NCBI GenBank assembly: GCA_942492635.1
Contig: CALOFP010000003.1
Location: 992,001 to 1,056,000, forward strand
DNA length: 64,000 nucleotides
Reading direction: 5' to 3'
Origin: CALOFP01 sp942492635
Lineage (GTDB): Bacteria > UBP6 > UBA1177 > CALOFP01
In this document: one piece after another, positions 55,701 to 64,000 of the stretch
Layout of the letters: each line of letters begins with the position of its first letter
Numbering within the stretch: position 1 is the stretch's first letter
The notes under the pieces: model-generated
Seen by the model: only the letters and a program-made list of their open reading frames with translations
Databases searched by the model: none
What the model was told of the DNA's origin: nothing
Made by a program: the position numbers and the translations under genes

Positions 55701-58700
55701 GGAAACAATCTTAACGGCAACTACCTCAACAATGCGGACAACTACCTTCAAACATCCGACATCGATCTCTCCTCAGCTACAGGAAAAGTGGAACTCTCCT
55801 TCCGAAAGTGGCTCAATACGGAATCGTACAACTACGACCAGGCCAAGATCGCCGTATGGAACGGAACCAGTTTCGTTAACGTATGGAATTCAAACGGATC
55901 TACAAGTGAGAGAAACTGGTCTGAAGTGAAGATCGACATTTCGGAACATGCCGGTTTGGAGGATTTTAAAATTAAATGGACTCTCTCAAGCGACGGTAGT
56001 GAAGTTTTCTCGGGATGGAATATCGACGATATTGAAATTACAGGGGAAACATCGGGAAGCTGCCCCGGAATGAATACTCCTCCGAAGGCCGATTTCACAT
56101 TTTCACCGGAGGGGGGAGAAGCGCCGCTTTCGGTTACACTTGACGCATCATCTTCAACCGACGATGTCAAAATTGCATCCTACATCTGGTATTTCAGTGA
56201 CGGCACGGTAAAGTACGGCCCCTCTACGACCCATACATTCAGAGGAGGAGACGAAACCGTAAAACTTACGGTTGTGGATTCCCATGGAGCTGTTGATTCC
56301 ATCGAAAAATCGATCTCCGTTGTTGAACAGCCGGTAGCCGATGCCGGAAAGGACCAGGATTCCCTGGCGGCCGGAACTGTTGTGAAACTTGATGGAAGCG
56401 GCAGCCGAAATTCAAAGGAGGGCGGACTCTCCTATCTCTGGCAACTTGAATCACCTTCGAATATCAGTGTGCAGCTTGCAAATCCGGATACATCAAATCC
56501 CGAATACGCCGCTCCGGAACCCGAGGGGGAGACACCACTCATCCTTACATGGTCCCTGACCGTAGCCAACGGAACACAGACAAGCGAGAAGGATTTCGTT
56601 ACACATACGATATACAGATCAGACAAAAACCTTCCTCCGGTTCTCAAATGGAGATCTATTGAGGGATGCACCGATTTTAACGGACTTCAAACAATCGGAA
56701 AGGAGAAAAGAGCCCTGACCATAGAGATAAAAGCAGCAGATCCCAACCCTGGTGACATCACAACAGTTACAGCAGAAAATCTCCCCGAAGGCGCATCGTT
56801 GAACGGCAACATTTTCACATGGCTTCCCTCTTTTACCGATGCAGGGACCTATGAAATTATCTTCAAGGCGACTGATAACGGCAATCCGTCTCTGTCCGAT
56901 GTGGAAACGCTCTCTTTGGTTATTGCTGAAACCGAAGCTGTCGTTGCAAATGCCGGGAGTGATCAGAAAGCAAATGAGAACGAGAAGGTCACACTTGACG
57001 CATCAGCTTCACTTGATTCGGAAAATCTTCCGCTTACCTTTAAATGGAGTCAGCTCGAAGGTCCAATGGTTTCCCTTGATGATATGGATGGGGAGACCAC
57101 CTCATTTGAAACACCGACGATATGGAAAGAGAGCACTCTGATTTTCAAGGTTGAAGTGTGTAACAGTAACAACAAATGCGATTCCGATACCGTATCCGTC
57201 GTCGTCTCCGACTCAATAGCCAACACACTTCCGGTTGCCCACGCAGGCAGCAGTTCATCGGTAAGAGAGATGGAAGAGGTGATGCTCGATTCATCCGGAT
57301 CCAAGGATCCCGACGGAGGGCCCAGACAGCTCACCCACTCGTGGAGTCAGACAGCAGGAACCCAGGTTAGTCTCCATAACGACAACTCTCCCAATCCAAG
57401 TTTCAGGGCACCTCTTGTAGCAGCCGACGAGACTCTGACATTCCGGGTTGAGGTGTGCGACGGTCTGGATTGCTCCGGTGCGACGGTTGATGTTGAGGTA
57501 AAACTTGTAGATACCGTTTTAACTGACTTTCTTGATGATTTCGAAACCGGTATTCTTTCCAAATCCTGGGTTTCTCACTCCACAAACGCCGGAAGAATTG
57601 CGGTAAGTGAAGAGAACCAGCCCTACTCGGGAAACAAACATCTGGAGATGGCCAGCAACTACGGCGACTCCCTGAATGAATTGATTCTATTCGCGAATCT
57701 TGAAAATCAATCAGATATTTACCTTCAATTTGCCGTAAAGGAGTTTGATGATGAGGATCATGAGATGCCCGAACACTTCACCGGTTCTCACAATTCGGAC
57801 GGCATAGCCGTTAGTGTCGACGGTATAAACTGGTATAAGGTCACATCCTTTGTGGATAATCAGGAGACGAATCGCTATTCCCTCTTCAGGGCGAGACTGG
57901 ACGACACTCTCTCCAAAAACGGACTCTCCTTTTCATCAAAAACACTAATTAAATTCCAGCAGTACGGTATGTTTTCCATTCCTCAGGACGGGTTTTCCTT
58001 TGATAGAATCGAACTTTTCAAACACGCCGAAAACCAGTCTCCGGTTGCCGAAGCCGGTGATGATCAGACCGTTGAGGAGAATACCACTGTCACATTGAAC
58101 GGAATAAAATCCGCCGATCCCGACAACTGGCCCGAACAGCTTCGCTACAAATGGAGTCAGATCGAAGGTGTCGATGTGGAATTGAAGAATTCGGGATCAA
58201 TGATTGCACAATTTCAATCACCATCATTCTGGAACGACCCCGAGAAGAAATTGAAGTTCAAGCTGGAGGTGTGTGACGGACTGGAGTGTGCCGGCGATAT
58301 TGTCGAGGTGACAGTATTAAACAGCATTCCCAATGGAAAACCGGTAGTTTCAATAGCTCCCGTTCCGGCGCCCAGTGTCAACAAAACCGTCGAACTCGAT
58401 GCAAGCGGTTCCCATGACCCGGATAAGGGGCCGGAACAGCTCACATACAGCTGGGTTCAGACTTCCGGTGATCCGGTCGCTCTCCGCAGTGCAGACTCCT
58501 CCAAAGCATCCTTTAAGCCGGATTACACATATCTGGATAAAAGCTTCACCTTTGAAGTCGAAGTTTGCGATGGTGAGGATTGTACTAAATCCGACATAGA
58601 GATTTCCTTTACCGTCGAACGTGCAAAAATAGATTTCTTTGAAGACTTTGAATCCGAAGAGATCGGCAACTGGTGGATTTTCAAATCGGAAGACGGCGGA

Positions 58701-61700
58701 AGGATCCGTGTCGTATCAAGCTACTATCCCTATGCAGGAAACCGGCATATGCTAATGGATTCGAGCGGCTCATACCGTCTGAATGAGGCCATTCTACACC
58801 TGGACGCCTCCAACATCGACAACTCTAAGTCACTATTTCTCGAATTTTTCCATAAGCACTTCAGGGATGAAAGCGAACCCATGCCCGATTCATTTGCAGG
58901 ATCTCATCACTCTGACGGTGTTGCAATCAGCATCGACGGCGACAACTGGTACAGAGTTGTAGACCTCACGAATTCAGGCGGAATATCGTGGAGATACAAG
59001 AAATTCTCGGTTGATATGCAGGAGGTTATCAAAACAAACAACCTGCAGCTTGATAACAATCTTATGGTGAAATTCCAGCAGTATGATGACGTCTCGATTG
59101 ACAGCGACGGCTTTGCCTTCGACAACATCAAGATATTTTCCCGAGACAGCAACGTACCTCCCGTAGCCGATGCGGGAGATGACCAGACTGTTGACGAGAC
59201 CGCTGTCGTGACTCTCGACGGATCCGGGTCACTGGACAGCGACAACTGGCCGAAACCTCTCACCTACAACTGGAGAAAAACAAGCGGAAGAAGGTTATAC
59301 ATCAATAACTCACAAAGTGCCAATCCCACATTCACTGCACCTAAACTCTGGAATGGAGACGAGACATTCACTTTCGAACTGGAGGTGTGTGACGGCATGG
59401 CATGTGCAAAAGACTCCGTAACCGTCACGGTTACGGACTCGAGTCCCAATGAGCCTCCGACGGCTGTGATTGAGCCGGTCCCGACGGTAAAACCGCTGCA
59501 GAGTGTCATCCTTGACGCTTCGGGTTCAACTGATGCCGACAACGGGCCGGAATCGCTCAAATTCAACTGGAGCCAGCTTGAGGGACCCACCGTTGAAATA
59601 GATAGTTCGACAAGATCAACGACAAGCGTATACATCCCTTATACCGCCGCAGGCTCAAACTTTAAATTTTCAATTGAGGTGTGCGACGGTATGGAGTGTT
59701 CTACAGAGACAGTTTCTTTTGCCGTGGAGAATATCACGTTTGCCGAAACAAATTTTCATGAAGATTTTGAAACCGAATCACTCGCTCCCTACTGGATACC
59801 AAATTCAACAGGTAACGGCCGTATCTACCTATCTTCCGACTATTCTCCCAACAATGGAACATACCATCTCCTGATGGATTCATCCGACGCATATGCACTC
59901 AACGAGGCGATACTTGCAATTGAAATTTTGGATTACGATCAGGGATCGACAATGCTTGAGTTCTTTCACAAGCATTTCGATGATGAAGGCGAGAGAATGC
60001 CGCAGAGTTTTACTGGAAAATCCTACTCAGACGGCGTTGCAATAAGCCTCGACGGAATAAAATGGTATAAGGCGAGAGGCCTTACTCCATACGAAGGAAC
60101 CGGAAAGAATGTTTATAAAAAGTTCTCGGTAAATCTCTCGGAGCTGGCGACATCCAACGGTATCCAGCTTCAGGAAAAACTGTTCATCAAATTTCAACAG
60201 TACGACAACTCTAGTATTGCTGGTGACGGTTTTGCCTTTGACGATATTTCCGTTTTTACCATCGAACCGAACGTCAAACCGATAGCCGATGCGGGAGAAA
60301 ATCAAACTGCAGATGAGAACGCTCTTGTCACTCTCGACGGATCAGCCTCATTTGATCAGGATAACAAGCCTCAAGCAATGACCTTTTCGTGGAAACAGAT
60401 TTCCGGTCCGATCGTGACTCTTGATGGGGCTGAAACTTCTTCGCCTTCATTCATGACTCCCCCGACATGGACTGGGGATACTCTATTCACCTTTGAATTG
60501 ACCGTTTGTGACGGTCAGGACTGCTCAACGGATCAAGTGTCCGTAACAGAAATTGATTCTCTCCCGAATATTGCTCCTGAAATCAGGATTTCAACATCAG
60601 GAGAGAGCAAGGTGTTCAGCAGAGTAGTTCTCGATGCGTCAGCATCCACCGACCCGGACGGAGGCCCCGATCCCATCACATTCAAATGGAGACAGACCGA
60701 AGGCACCGATGTGACACTTGAAGAGAGCGAAACAGCCGCAGCCCACTTCGCGACGGATTTGACCCATGAAAACAGCACTCTCAAATTTGAAGTTGAAGTG
60801 TGCGACGGAAAAGATTGCTCACAGCAGGTAGTTTCCATTCACATCAAAAATATCGTTCCCACATCCCTCGATTTCAATGAAAACTTCGAATCCGCCACTC
60901 TGGGTGACCACTGGATCACTCACTCGACCGGGAAGGGAAGAGTTCGGATTACCGATCAGTACGATCCATATGAGGGTTCCGGCCATCTTGTAATGGACAC
61001 CACGGAAGACAAACACTCCCTCAACCAGCTGGATCTATATATCGACCTGGAGAATGTTACGGGCAACGATCACATTTTCGTTGATTTCCAACACAAAAGC
61101 CTCGGAGATGAGAGCAGAACAATGCCGGCGACATTTACTGAGTCAAGTAAGTCGGATGGCGTTGCGATCAGTATCGACAACCACACCTTCTTCAAACTTC
61201 AGGGACTGACCGAAACCGAGGGAGCATCCGTCATCTATAAAAACTTCAAGGTCGACATTACAGAAGTTGCGAATAGAGAGAATATTACACTTTCATCCCG
61301 TTCGATTATCCGATTTCAACAATTCGACAATCTTCCTGCAGATTCCGACGGAGCATCATTCGACAACATCAGAGTTTACAAAGAGTGTGTTCCCGACTGC
61401 ACCAATCGGGAGTGCGGCGGTGACGGATGCGGCGGAAGCTGCGGAAGCTGCAATGATTCAAACGAGTGTACCCAGGACAGCTGCAGCAGCGAGGGAAAGT
61501 GTATTTACGATCCTGAACCCAATGCAGGTAAAAGCTGCGACGACGGACTGTTCTGCACCGTAGATGAACGTTGCAACGCATCGGGAACCTGCATCAGTGA
61601 AAAAGCTAGAAACTGCAGCGACGATCTGTTCTGTAACGGTGAGGAAGTATGTAATGAAGAACTGGACAGGTGTCAACCAGGCGATGATCCATGCGGAGAT

Positions 61701-62885
61701 GACAATACCTTCTGCAACGGAACAGAATCGTGTAACGAGGAGAGTGACAAATGTGAATCTTCGGGAAATCCATGTCCGGACGACGGACTGTTCTGCAACG
61801 GTGCTGAATCGTGTGACGAAGAGAGTAAGGGTTGTGTGACATCGGAAGCTCCCTGCAGAGACGACGGACTCTTCTGCAACGGAACGGAATCGTGTAACGA
61901 GGAGAGCGACAAATGTGAATCTCTGAATCCTCCGTGTTCCGACGACTCCATTTTCTGTAATGGAGATGAAACGTGTAACGAACAGGAAGATCTGTGCGAA
62001 CATACCGGCAATCCATGTATCGATGGTTCCGAATGCAACAGCAACTGCAACGAAGAGGCTCAGAACTGTTTCAATATTGCCGGTACCGTTTGCGGTGATC
62101 AGAATGACACGACATGCGACAAAGCCGACACATGCGACGGAGCGGGAAGCTGCACCAGTAATTTTGTAGAGAACTCTATTTCCTGTGACGACAACAATAT
62201 CTGGACAGAAAACGATGTCTGTTTTGAAGGAAAATGTGTTGGAGAAGAGAGTTCCGGAACCTGTTATTTGCCGATAGTAGTAGATGAACTCCCCTTTGAA
62301 CAGGAGAATCAGACAATAGGCAGGGAAAGCCACATCACCTACTATGATGAATCATGCGAATTCAGTGAAGCACCGACAGCCGACATCGTCTACGAAATAG
62401 AGATGAAAAGTGATCACCGCTACACTATTAATGTCCTGAACGGTGGAGAAGAGAATGTAAATGTTGTTATCACCAAATCGTGTGAGGAACACACAGAATG
62501 CATTAGAGAGGCGGCATACACTTCCACACGGCTCAACTTTGAACCAGAAGAGAGCGGAATCTACTTCATAATTCTGGAAACAAAAAAGAGAACCCGATTC
62601 ACTGTTAAACTTGAAGCGGAGTATCTTGAAGAATCGGACGACGATAATTTCGATGACTACGATATTGTTGATGACGGGGATGTGGACGAAGATTTTAATG
62701 TTGAGCCTGATGGTGAAGAAGATCTCTATGAAGATGACGATGATTCAGACTATTCGATCGTCGATGAAGACTCCTTGCATTGGCATTGGCATGAGCATGA
62801 GAATGAGCGTGATATCATTACCGATGACGAGGATATTGAAGAAAACAACAGCAAAGGAGGGTGCGGCTGCGTCCTCATCATTTGA
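52707..62885 (+). CDS. Giant gingipain-like (C25) modular surface lipoprotein
   Basis: 3,392 residues. Signal peptide with lipobox LITAC. Residues ~270-680 are a caspase-like gingipain (C25) domain: DYLIITDDSFVDEVAPLAEWK, YVLLVGDHQQIPG, catalytic His517 in HRDHGAEQGWG and Cys550 in FSINCLTGKF, 33 residues apart as in RgpB (His211/Cys244). Then an Ig-like domain, an FN3-like domain, a MAM-like segment with GWNIDDIEI, a PKD domain and a cadherin-like domain. From ~1410 to ~2890 there are four copies of a supra-unit: two PKD/K319-like domains (VADAGDDQT) and a jelly-roll-like domain (FLDDFETG, DGIAVSVDGINWYKV). Cys-rich DDGLFCNG repeats follow (~2894-3180), then a C-terminal domain, an Asp/Glu tail with LHWHWHEHENE and a final GGCGCVLII. 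Likely an outer-membrane cysteine protease. Confidence 0.93.
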   Translation: MLGRQNNMRTLSAIFSVLIFSLITACGTQTDITKDKELEAVLSGSNGSKWYPFSQSADEGKTVKESIVENQNFISIDIDLPGLEITNFEENRQQWVKFSLADGGHPAPIGDPDLPFKGSFLKIPYGVSPEVEVLHVTTRESKLPVGTKVYPKQPSQIDSVDVKPPFTINNDSYGKNTLLPEKIVEIGETGFMRGRRVLFLKVNPVQYNPADGKILIHSNIKIALRYEGEKDESEIKKRSRLFSPSFEKEAFRLIKNYRKLDRPKVSARKYLRNGSVGADYLIITDDSFVDEVAPLAEWKKEKGYITKIVKTSDIGSSSSDIKNYIKNAYDSWSPAPSYVLLVGDHQQIPGNRVSPDSNGSYFYSDHPYSLTDGNDYWSDITVGRFSVSTDDEAKRVVEKVLKYDRYPDDGNWYSNSLIAAYIQNDYGCTASRWFMETALSVYDYLEKSQHHTVHPVLVPSRTCSSYSFRSDSYPHRPPQPSAVLREKSSLFVSGSSATSKLINHINDGVGLILHRDHGAEQGWGDPEFDVGDVNSLNNAGKTPVVFSINCLTGKFNYSRDTFAETFLRKENSGAVGVVAASEVSYSGYNDLLTHGLFTSFWPDYDSSHSDSTYSNSFRVAEALNYAKHYMYMYQGDSADTRYEYRLFHWFGDPEMEYRPVSPSNIQISHQTTVLPGTDRFTVYSSPEGALIGLVQNGRVLGRAVSNGAQTTVNLLSPVASSGKIVLTVTNYNMRPYQEEIRSVSSQGTVVFDKKIYSESEKIKILLSDSDLKDLSSIDIIISSKTESDGEQVTLNQTDPGKGIFEGEIEIVQNSSPSADGILQASDRDLITALYTDTHNSSGVSERTTATAVADFSGPQITNITYKKISITSAEICFDTSEPATARISYGTAAPFSSEVSSDKKMLSRCFKLENLSGCTDYLFSLSATDERAHTSRLDNNGNHYSFTTGKSEQKTYLSEKLDSNPGWTTTGDWEFGKPLGKGSGNPDPTSGYTGDNVYGNNLNGNYLNNADNYLQTSDIDLSSATGKVELSFRKWLNTESYNYDQAKIAVWNGTSFVNVWNSNGSTSERNWSEVKIDISEHAGLEDFKIKWTLSSDGSEVFSGWNIDDIEITGETSGSCPGMNTPPKADFTFSPEGGEAPLSVTLDASSSTDDVKIASYIWYFSDGTVKYGPSTTHTFRGGDETVKLTVVDSHGAVDSIEKSISVVEQPVADAGKDQDSLAAGTVVKLDGSGSRNSKEGGLSYLWQLESPSNISVQLANPDTSNPEYAAPEPEGETPLILTWSLTVANGTQTSEKDFVTHTIYRSDKNLPPVLKWRSIEGCTDFNGLQTIGKEKRALTIEIKAADPNPGDITTVTAENLPEGASLNGNIFTWLPSFTDAGTYEIIFKATDNGNPSLSDVETLSLVIAETEAVVANAGSDQKANENEKVTLDASASLDSENLPLTFKWSQLEGPMVSLDDMDGETTSFETPTIWKESTLIFKVEVCNSNNKCDSDTVSVVVSDSIANTLPVAHAGSSSSVREMEEVMLDSSGSKDPDGGPRQLTHSWSQTAGTQVSLHNDNSPNPSFRAPLVAADETLTFRVEVCDGLDCSGATVDVEVKLVDTVLTDFLDDFETGILSKSWVSHSTNAGRIAVSEENQPYSGNKHLEMASNYGDSLNELILFANLENQSDIYLQFAVKEFDDEDHEMPEHFTGSHNSDGIAVSVDGINWYKVTSFVDNQETNRYSLFRARLDDTLSKNGLSFSSKTLIKFQQYGMFSIPQDGFSFDRIELFKHAENQSPVAEAGDDQTVEENTTVTLNGIKSADPDNWPEQLRYKWSQIEGVDVELKNSGSMIAQFQSPSFWNDPEKKLKFKLEVCDGLECAGDIVEVTVLNSIPNGKPVVSIAPVPAPSVNKTVELDASGSHDPDKGPEQLTYSWVQTSGDPVALRSADSSKASFKPDYTYLDKSFTFEVEVCDGEDCTKSDIEISFTVERAKIDFFEDFESEEIGNWWIFKSEDGGRIRVVSSYYPYAGNRHMLMDSSGSYRLNEAILHLDASNIDNSKSLFLEFFHKHFRDESEPMPDSFAGSHHSDGVAISIDGDNWYRVVDLTNSGGISWRYKKFSVDMQEVIKTNNLQLDNNLMVKFQQYDDVSIDSDGFAFDNIKIFSRDSNVPPVADAGDDQTVDETAVVTLDGSGSLDSDNWPKPLTYNWRKTSGRRLYINNSQSANPTFTAPKLWNGDETFTFELEVCDGMACAKDSVTVTVTDSSPNEPPTAVIEPVPTVKPLQSVILDASGSTDADNGPESLKFNWSQLEGPTVEIDSSTRSTTSVYIPYTAAGSNFKFSIEVCDGMECSTETVSFAVENITFAETNFHEDFETESLAPYWIPNSTGNGRIYLSSDYSPNNGTYHLLMDSSDAYALNEAILAIEILDYDQGSTMLEFFHKHFDDEGERMPQSFTGKSYSDGVAISLDGIKWYKARGLTPYEGTGKNVYKKFSVNLSELATSNGIQLQEKLFIKFQQYDNSSIAGDGFAFDDISVFTIEPNVKPIADAGENQTADENALVTLDGSASFDQDNKPQAMTFSWKQISGPIVTLDGAETSSPSFMTPPTWTGDTLFTFELTVCDGQDCSTDQVSVTEIDSLPNIAPEIRISTSGESKVFSRVVLDASASTDPDGGPDPITFKWRQTEGTDVTLEESETAAAHFATDLTHENSTLKFEVEVCDGKDCSQQVVSIHIKNIVPTSLDFNENFESATLGDHWITHSTGKGRVRITDQYDPYEGSGHLVMDTTEDKHSLNQLDLYIDLENVTGNDHIFVDFQHKSLGDESRTMPATFTESSKSDGVAISIDNHTFFKLQGLTETEGASVIYKNFKVDITEVANRENITLSSRSIIRFQQFDNLPADSDGASFDNIRVYKECVPDCTNRECGGDGCGGSCGSCNDSNECTQDSCSSEGKCIYDPEPNAGKSCDDGLFCTVDERCNASGTCISEKARNCSDDLFCNGEEVCNEELDRCQPGDDPCGDDNTFCNGTESCNEESDKCESSGNPCPDDGLFCNGAESCDEESKGCVTSEAPCRDDGLFCNGTESCNEESDKCESLNPPCSDDSIFCNGDETCNEQEDLCEHTGNPCIDGSECNSNCNEEAQNCFNIAGTVCGDQNDTTCDKADTCDGAGSCTSNFVENSISCDDNNIWTENDVCFEGKCVGEESSGTCYLPIVVDELPFEQENQTIGRESHITYYDESCEFSEAPTADIVYEIEMKSDHRYTINVLNGGEENVNVVITKSCEEHTECIREAAYTSTRLNFEPEESGIYFIILETKKRTRFTVKLEAEYLEESDDDNFDDYDIVDDGDVDEDFNVEPDGEEDLYEDDDDSDYSIVDEDSLHWHWHEHENERDIITDDEDIEENNSKGGCGCVLII

Positions 62886-62919
62886 GAAGAAAACCATGCG
62901 TAATCAATATGAACACGTT

Positions 62920-62954
62920 TGGTGTGTAAACACGCACGTCGAGTAAATCAAGTG
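62920..62954 (+). repeat. Partial inverted-end repeat after the giant gene
   Basis: AAACACGCAC followed by GTCGAGTAAATCAAG, the same end structure as 36272-36291 with two base changes. No internal part of the 71-bp repeat is present. Confidence 0.65.
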
Positions 62955-63154
62955 TTCCAAATTTGATTCACTGATGTTTTTGATTTTCCCGGCTCTTCTA
63001 ACGAAAACTCGTCCATTCACAGTAGTATCTTGAGTCGACGACATCTTTCACGTGTTCGCATGACAACCTTGTATCGCCCTTCAATGAGCTTCGCCTGTTT
63101 TGTTCCCTCAACAGAGGCTATTTTCAGCAAAAGACTGGTGGTTAACCTTTAGCG

Positions 63155-63711
63155 GTGCAGGATTTTAACCTGCCGGCAATTGATCCGGCAGATTTCCGGA
63201 AAGGAATTACTTCTGTCAGCGTAAAAAATGGACGATCGCTACTCTATTATGACTGGCAAAACGACAATTTTACAACCTGCACACTTTCCTACTTTTTTTC
63301 CAGCATCTCAGGCGTCAGGCCGAACAGGGACATCAAATTTACAAGGAAATTATTGAAGATAAGAACAACGATTATGAGGCAATTGAAAATGTTGTGAAAA
63401 AATATGTGGATCCGGAGATGATCTTTGGCGAAGTTATGACATCTTTCAGGCTAGCTCTTTTATTAAATGAAGAAGATGGACTCTATGGATTTAATGGAGA
63501 AGAGGGTTTTGAAGCTCTTGAAACAGGTTTTTATGAAGATAAAGGTTTTGAAATGGGGAGTAGCGGTGCAGTTTATGTAAAAATTGGCGGTGAATTTGAA
63601 GTACCGACCGATAAGGGTCTTAACATAAGATATGTCCGTATTTTACAGGCAAAACAACTGAAGCCGAGACACTGATCGAAGTCAATAATGACATACAAAA
63701 GGAAGTGAGGG
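63155..63711 (+). pseudogene. Decayed C-terminal copy of the EGF-domain metalloprotease
   Basis: Two frames together match the last ~130 residues of the protein at 45798-47351: SLLYYDWQNDNFTTCTLSY in frame 2, then (after a shift near a T-run around 63290) YKEIIEDKNNDYEAIENVVK, KKYVDPEMIFGEVMTSFRLA and GAVYVKIGGEFEVP in frame 1. A second shift near 63640 turns the native ending into ILQAKQ. The catalytic HEFEH half is absent. So it is a partial, twice-frameshifted duplicate. Confidence 0.88.
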
Positions 63712-63720
63712 AAGCGTACA

Positions 63721-63900
63721 ACGGGGGCGGGGCGGAATTTGTACAGTTTTAGTAAGCGATTAAATATTTTTCTTTTAATATTTTCATAAATGCCGGAAAG
63801 AAGAGAACAACCCTCCGGGTTGTTGTTACAACTCTTTCACAATTATGGACTTTATAAATAAAGTGGATGGTTTGGACTGTGTGAATTTTAAGATTTACCA
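63721..63900 (+). repeat. Dispersed ~180-bp repeat, complete copy
   Basis: ACGGGGGCGGGGCGGAATTT, GTACAGTTTTAGTAAGCGAT, a CAACCC-TCC-GGGTTG hairpin with repeat of TTGTT, then ATGGACTTTATAAATAAAGT and GGTTTGGACTGTGTG. The same order as 42643-42840. Confidence 0.75.
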
Positions 63901-64000
63901 TTGCCTGAAGAAATCATCAACCCTTTACAATTCTAATCTTATACACTCAATATCAGTTTACAACACCTTGTCAATACACTCCAACACATTAAAACAACAA
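63901..64000. other. Window end, no feature seen
   Basis: The last 100 bases are AT-rich without a recognisable gene. Confidence 0.4.

Overview
The window comes from a Gram-negative, probably deltaproteobacterial-grade (Myxococcota- or Bradymonadota-like, or a related uncultured lineage) chromosome. This is inferred from a GyrB carrying the Gram-negative type insert, many lipobox lipoproteins with Asp-rich linkers, MopE-like CDxxDNNCDG repeats, VWA/DUF1566 lipoproteins and a C-terminal GGCGC motif resembling the start of MYXO-CTERM sorting signals. No rRNA is present, so the lineage call is an inference.

Positions 1-28,660 look like ordinary core chromosome with few repeats. They hold the 3' part of acetate kinase, a tRNA-Met, the gyrB-gyrA operon with promoter and terminator, an operon with a Yip1-like membrane protein, ispF and a DHOD-like flavoprotein, a 2,929-residue MopE-like surface lipoprotein, a sugar aminotransferase plus glycosyltransferase, an orphan PduT/PduS microcompartment pair, and a divergent MarR-ANKH/MATE pair.

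Positions 28,640-46,000 are an AT-rich accessory region. A 219-bp inverted-repeat element truncates a gene there. It is followed by a two-gene module with a PD-(D/E)XK (Mrr-like) nuclease, an IS256 fragment, RtcB with small unknown partners, and several one-gene blocks in mixed orientation (GNAT, membrane proteins, a VWA lipoprotein, a toroid-fold protein). The blocks are separated by related dispersed repeats (about 180 bp), a nested 71-bp repeat, conserved palindromes, a group II intron relic and an rplL fragment. The layout resembles a region built by repeated insertion of small gene blocks.

Positions 45,800-64,000 hold a secreted metalloprotease and its lipoprotein partner, an ABC exporter operon, and a 3,392-residue lipoprotein with a gingipain-type (C25) catalytic domain, four copies of a three-domain supra-repeat, disintegrin-like Cys-rich repeats and an acidic His-containing tail. 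A decayed copy of the metalloprotease and another dispersed repeat close the window.

The strongest candidates for something new are the nuclease pair at 29.8-31.9 kb, the dispersed-repeat/gene-block architecture, and the giant C25 lipoprotein with its unusual C-terminus.
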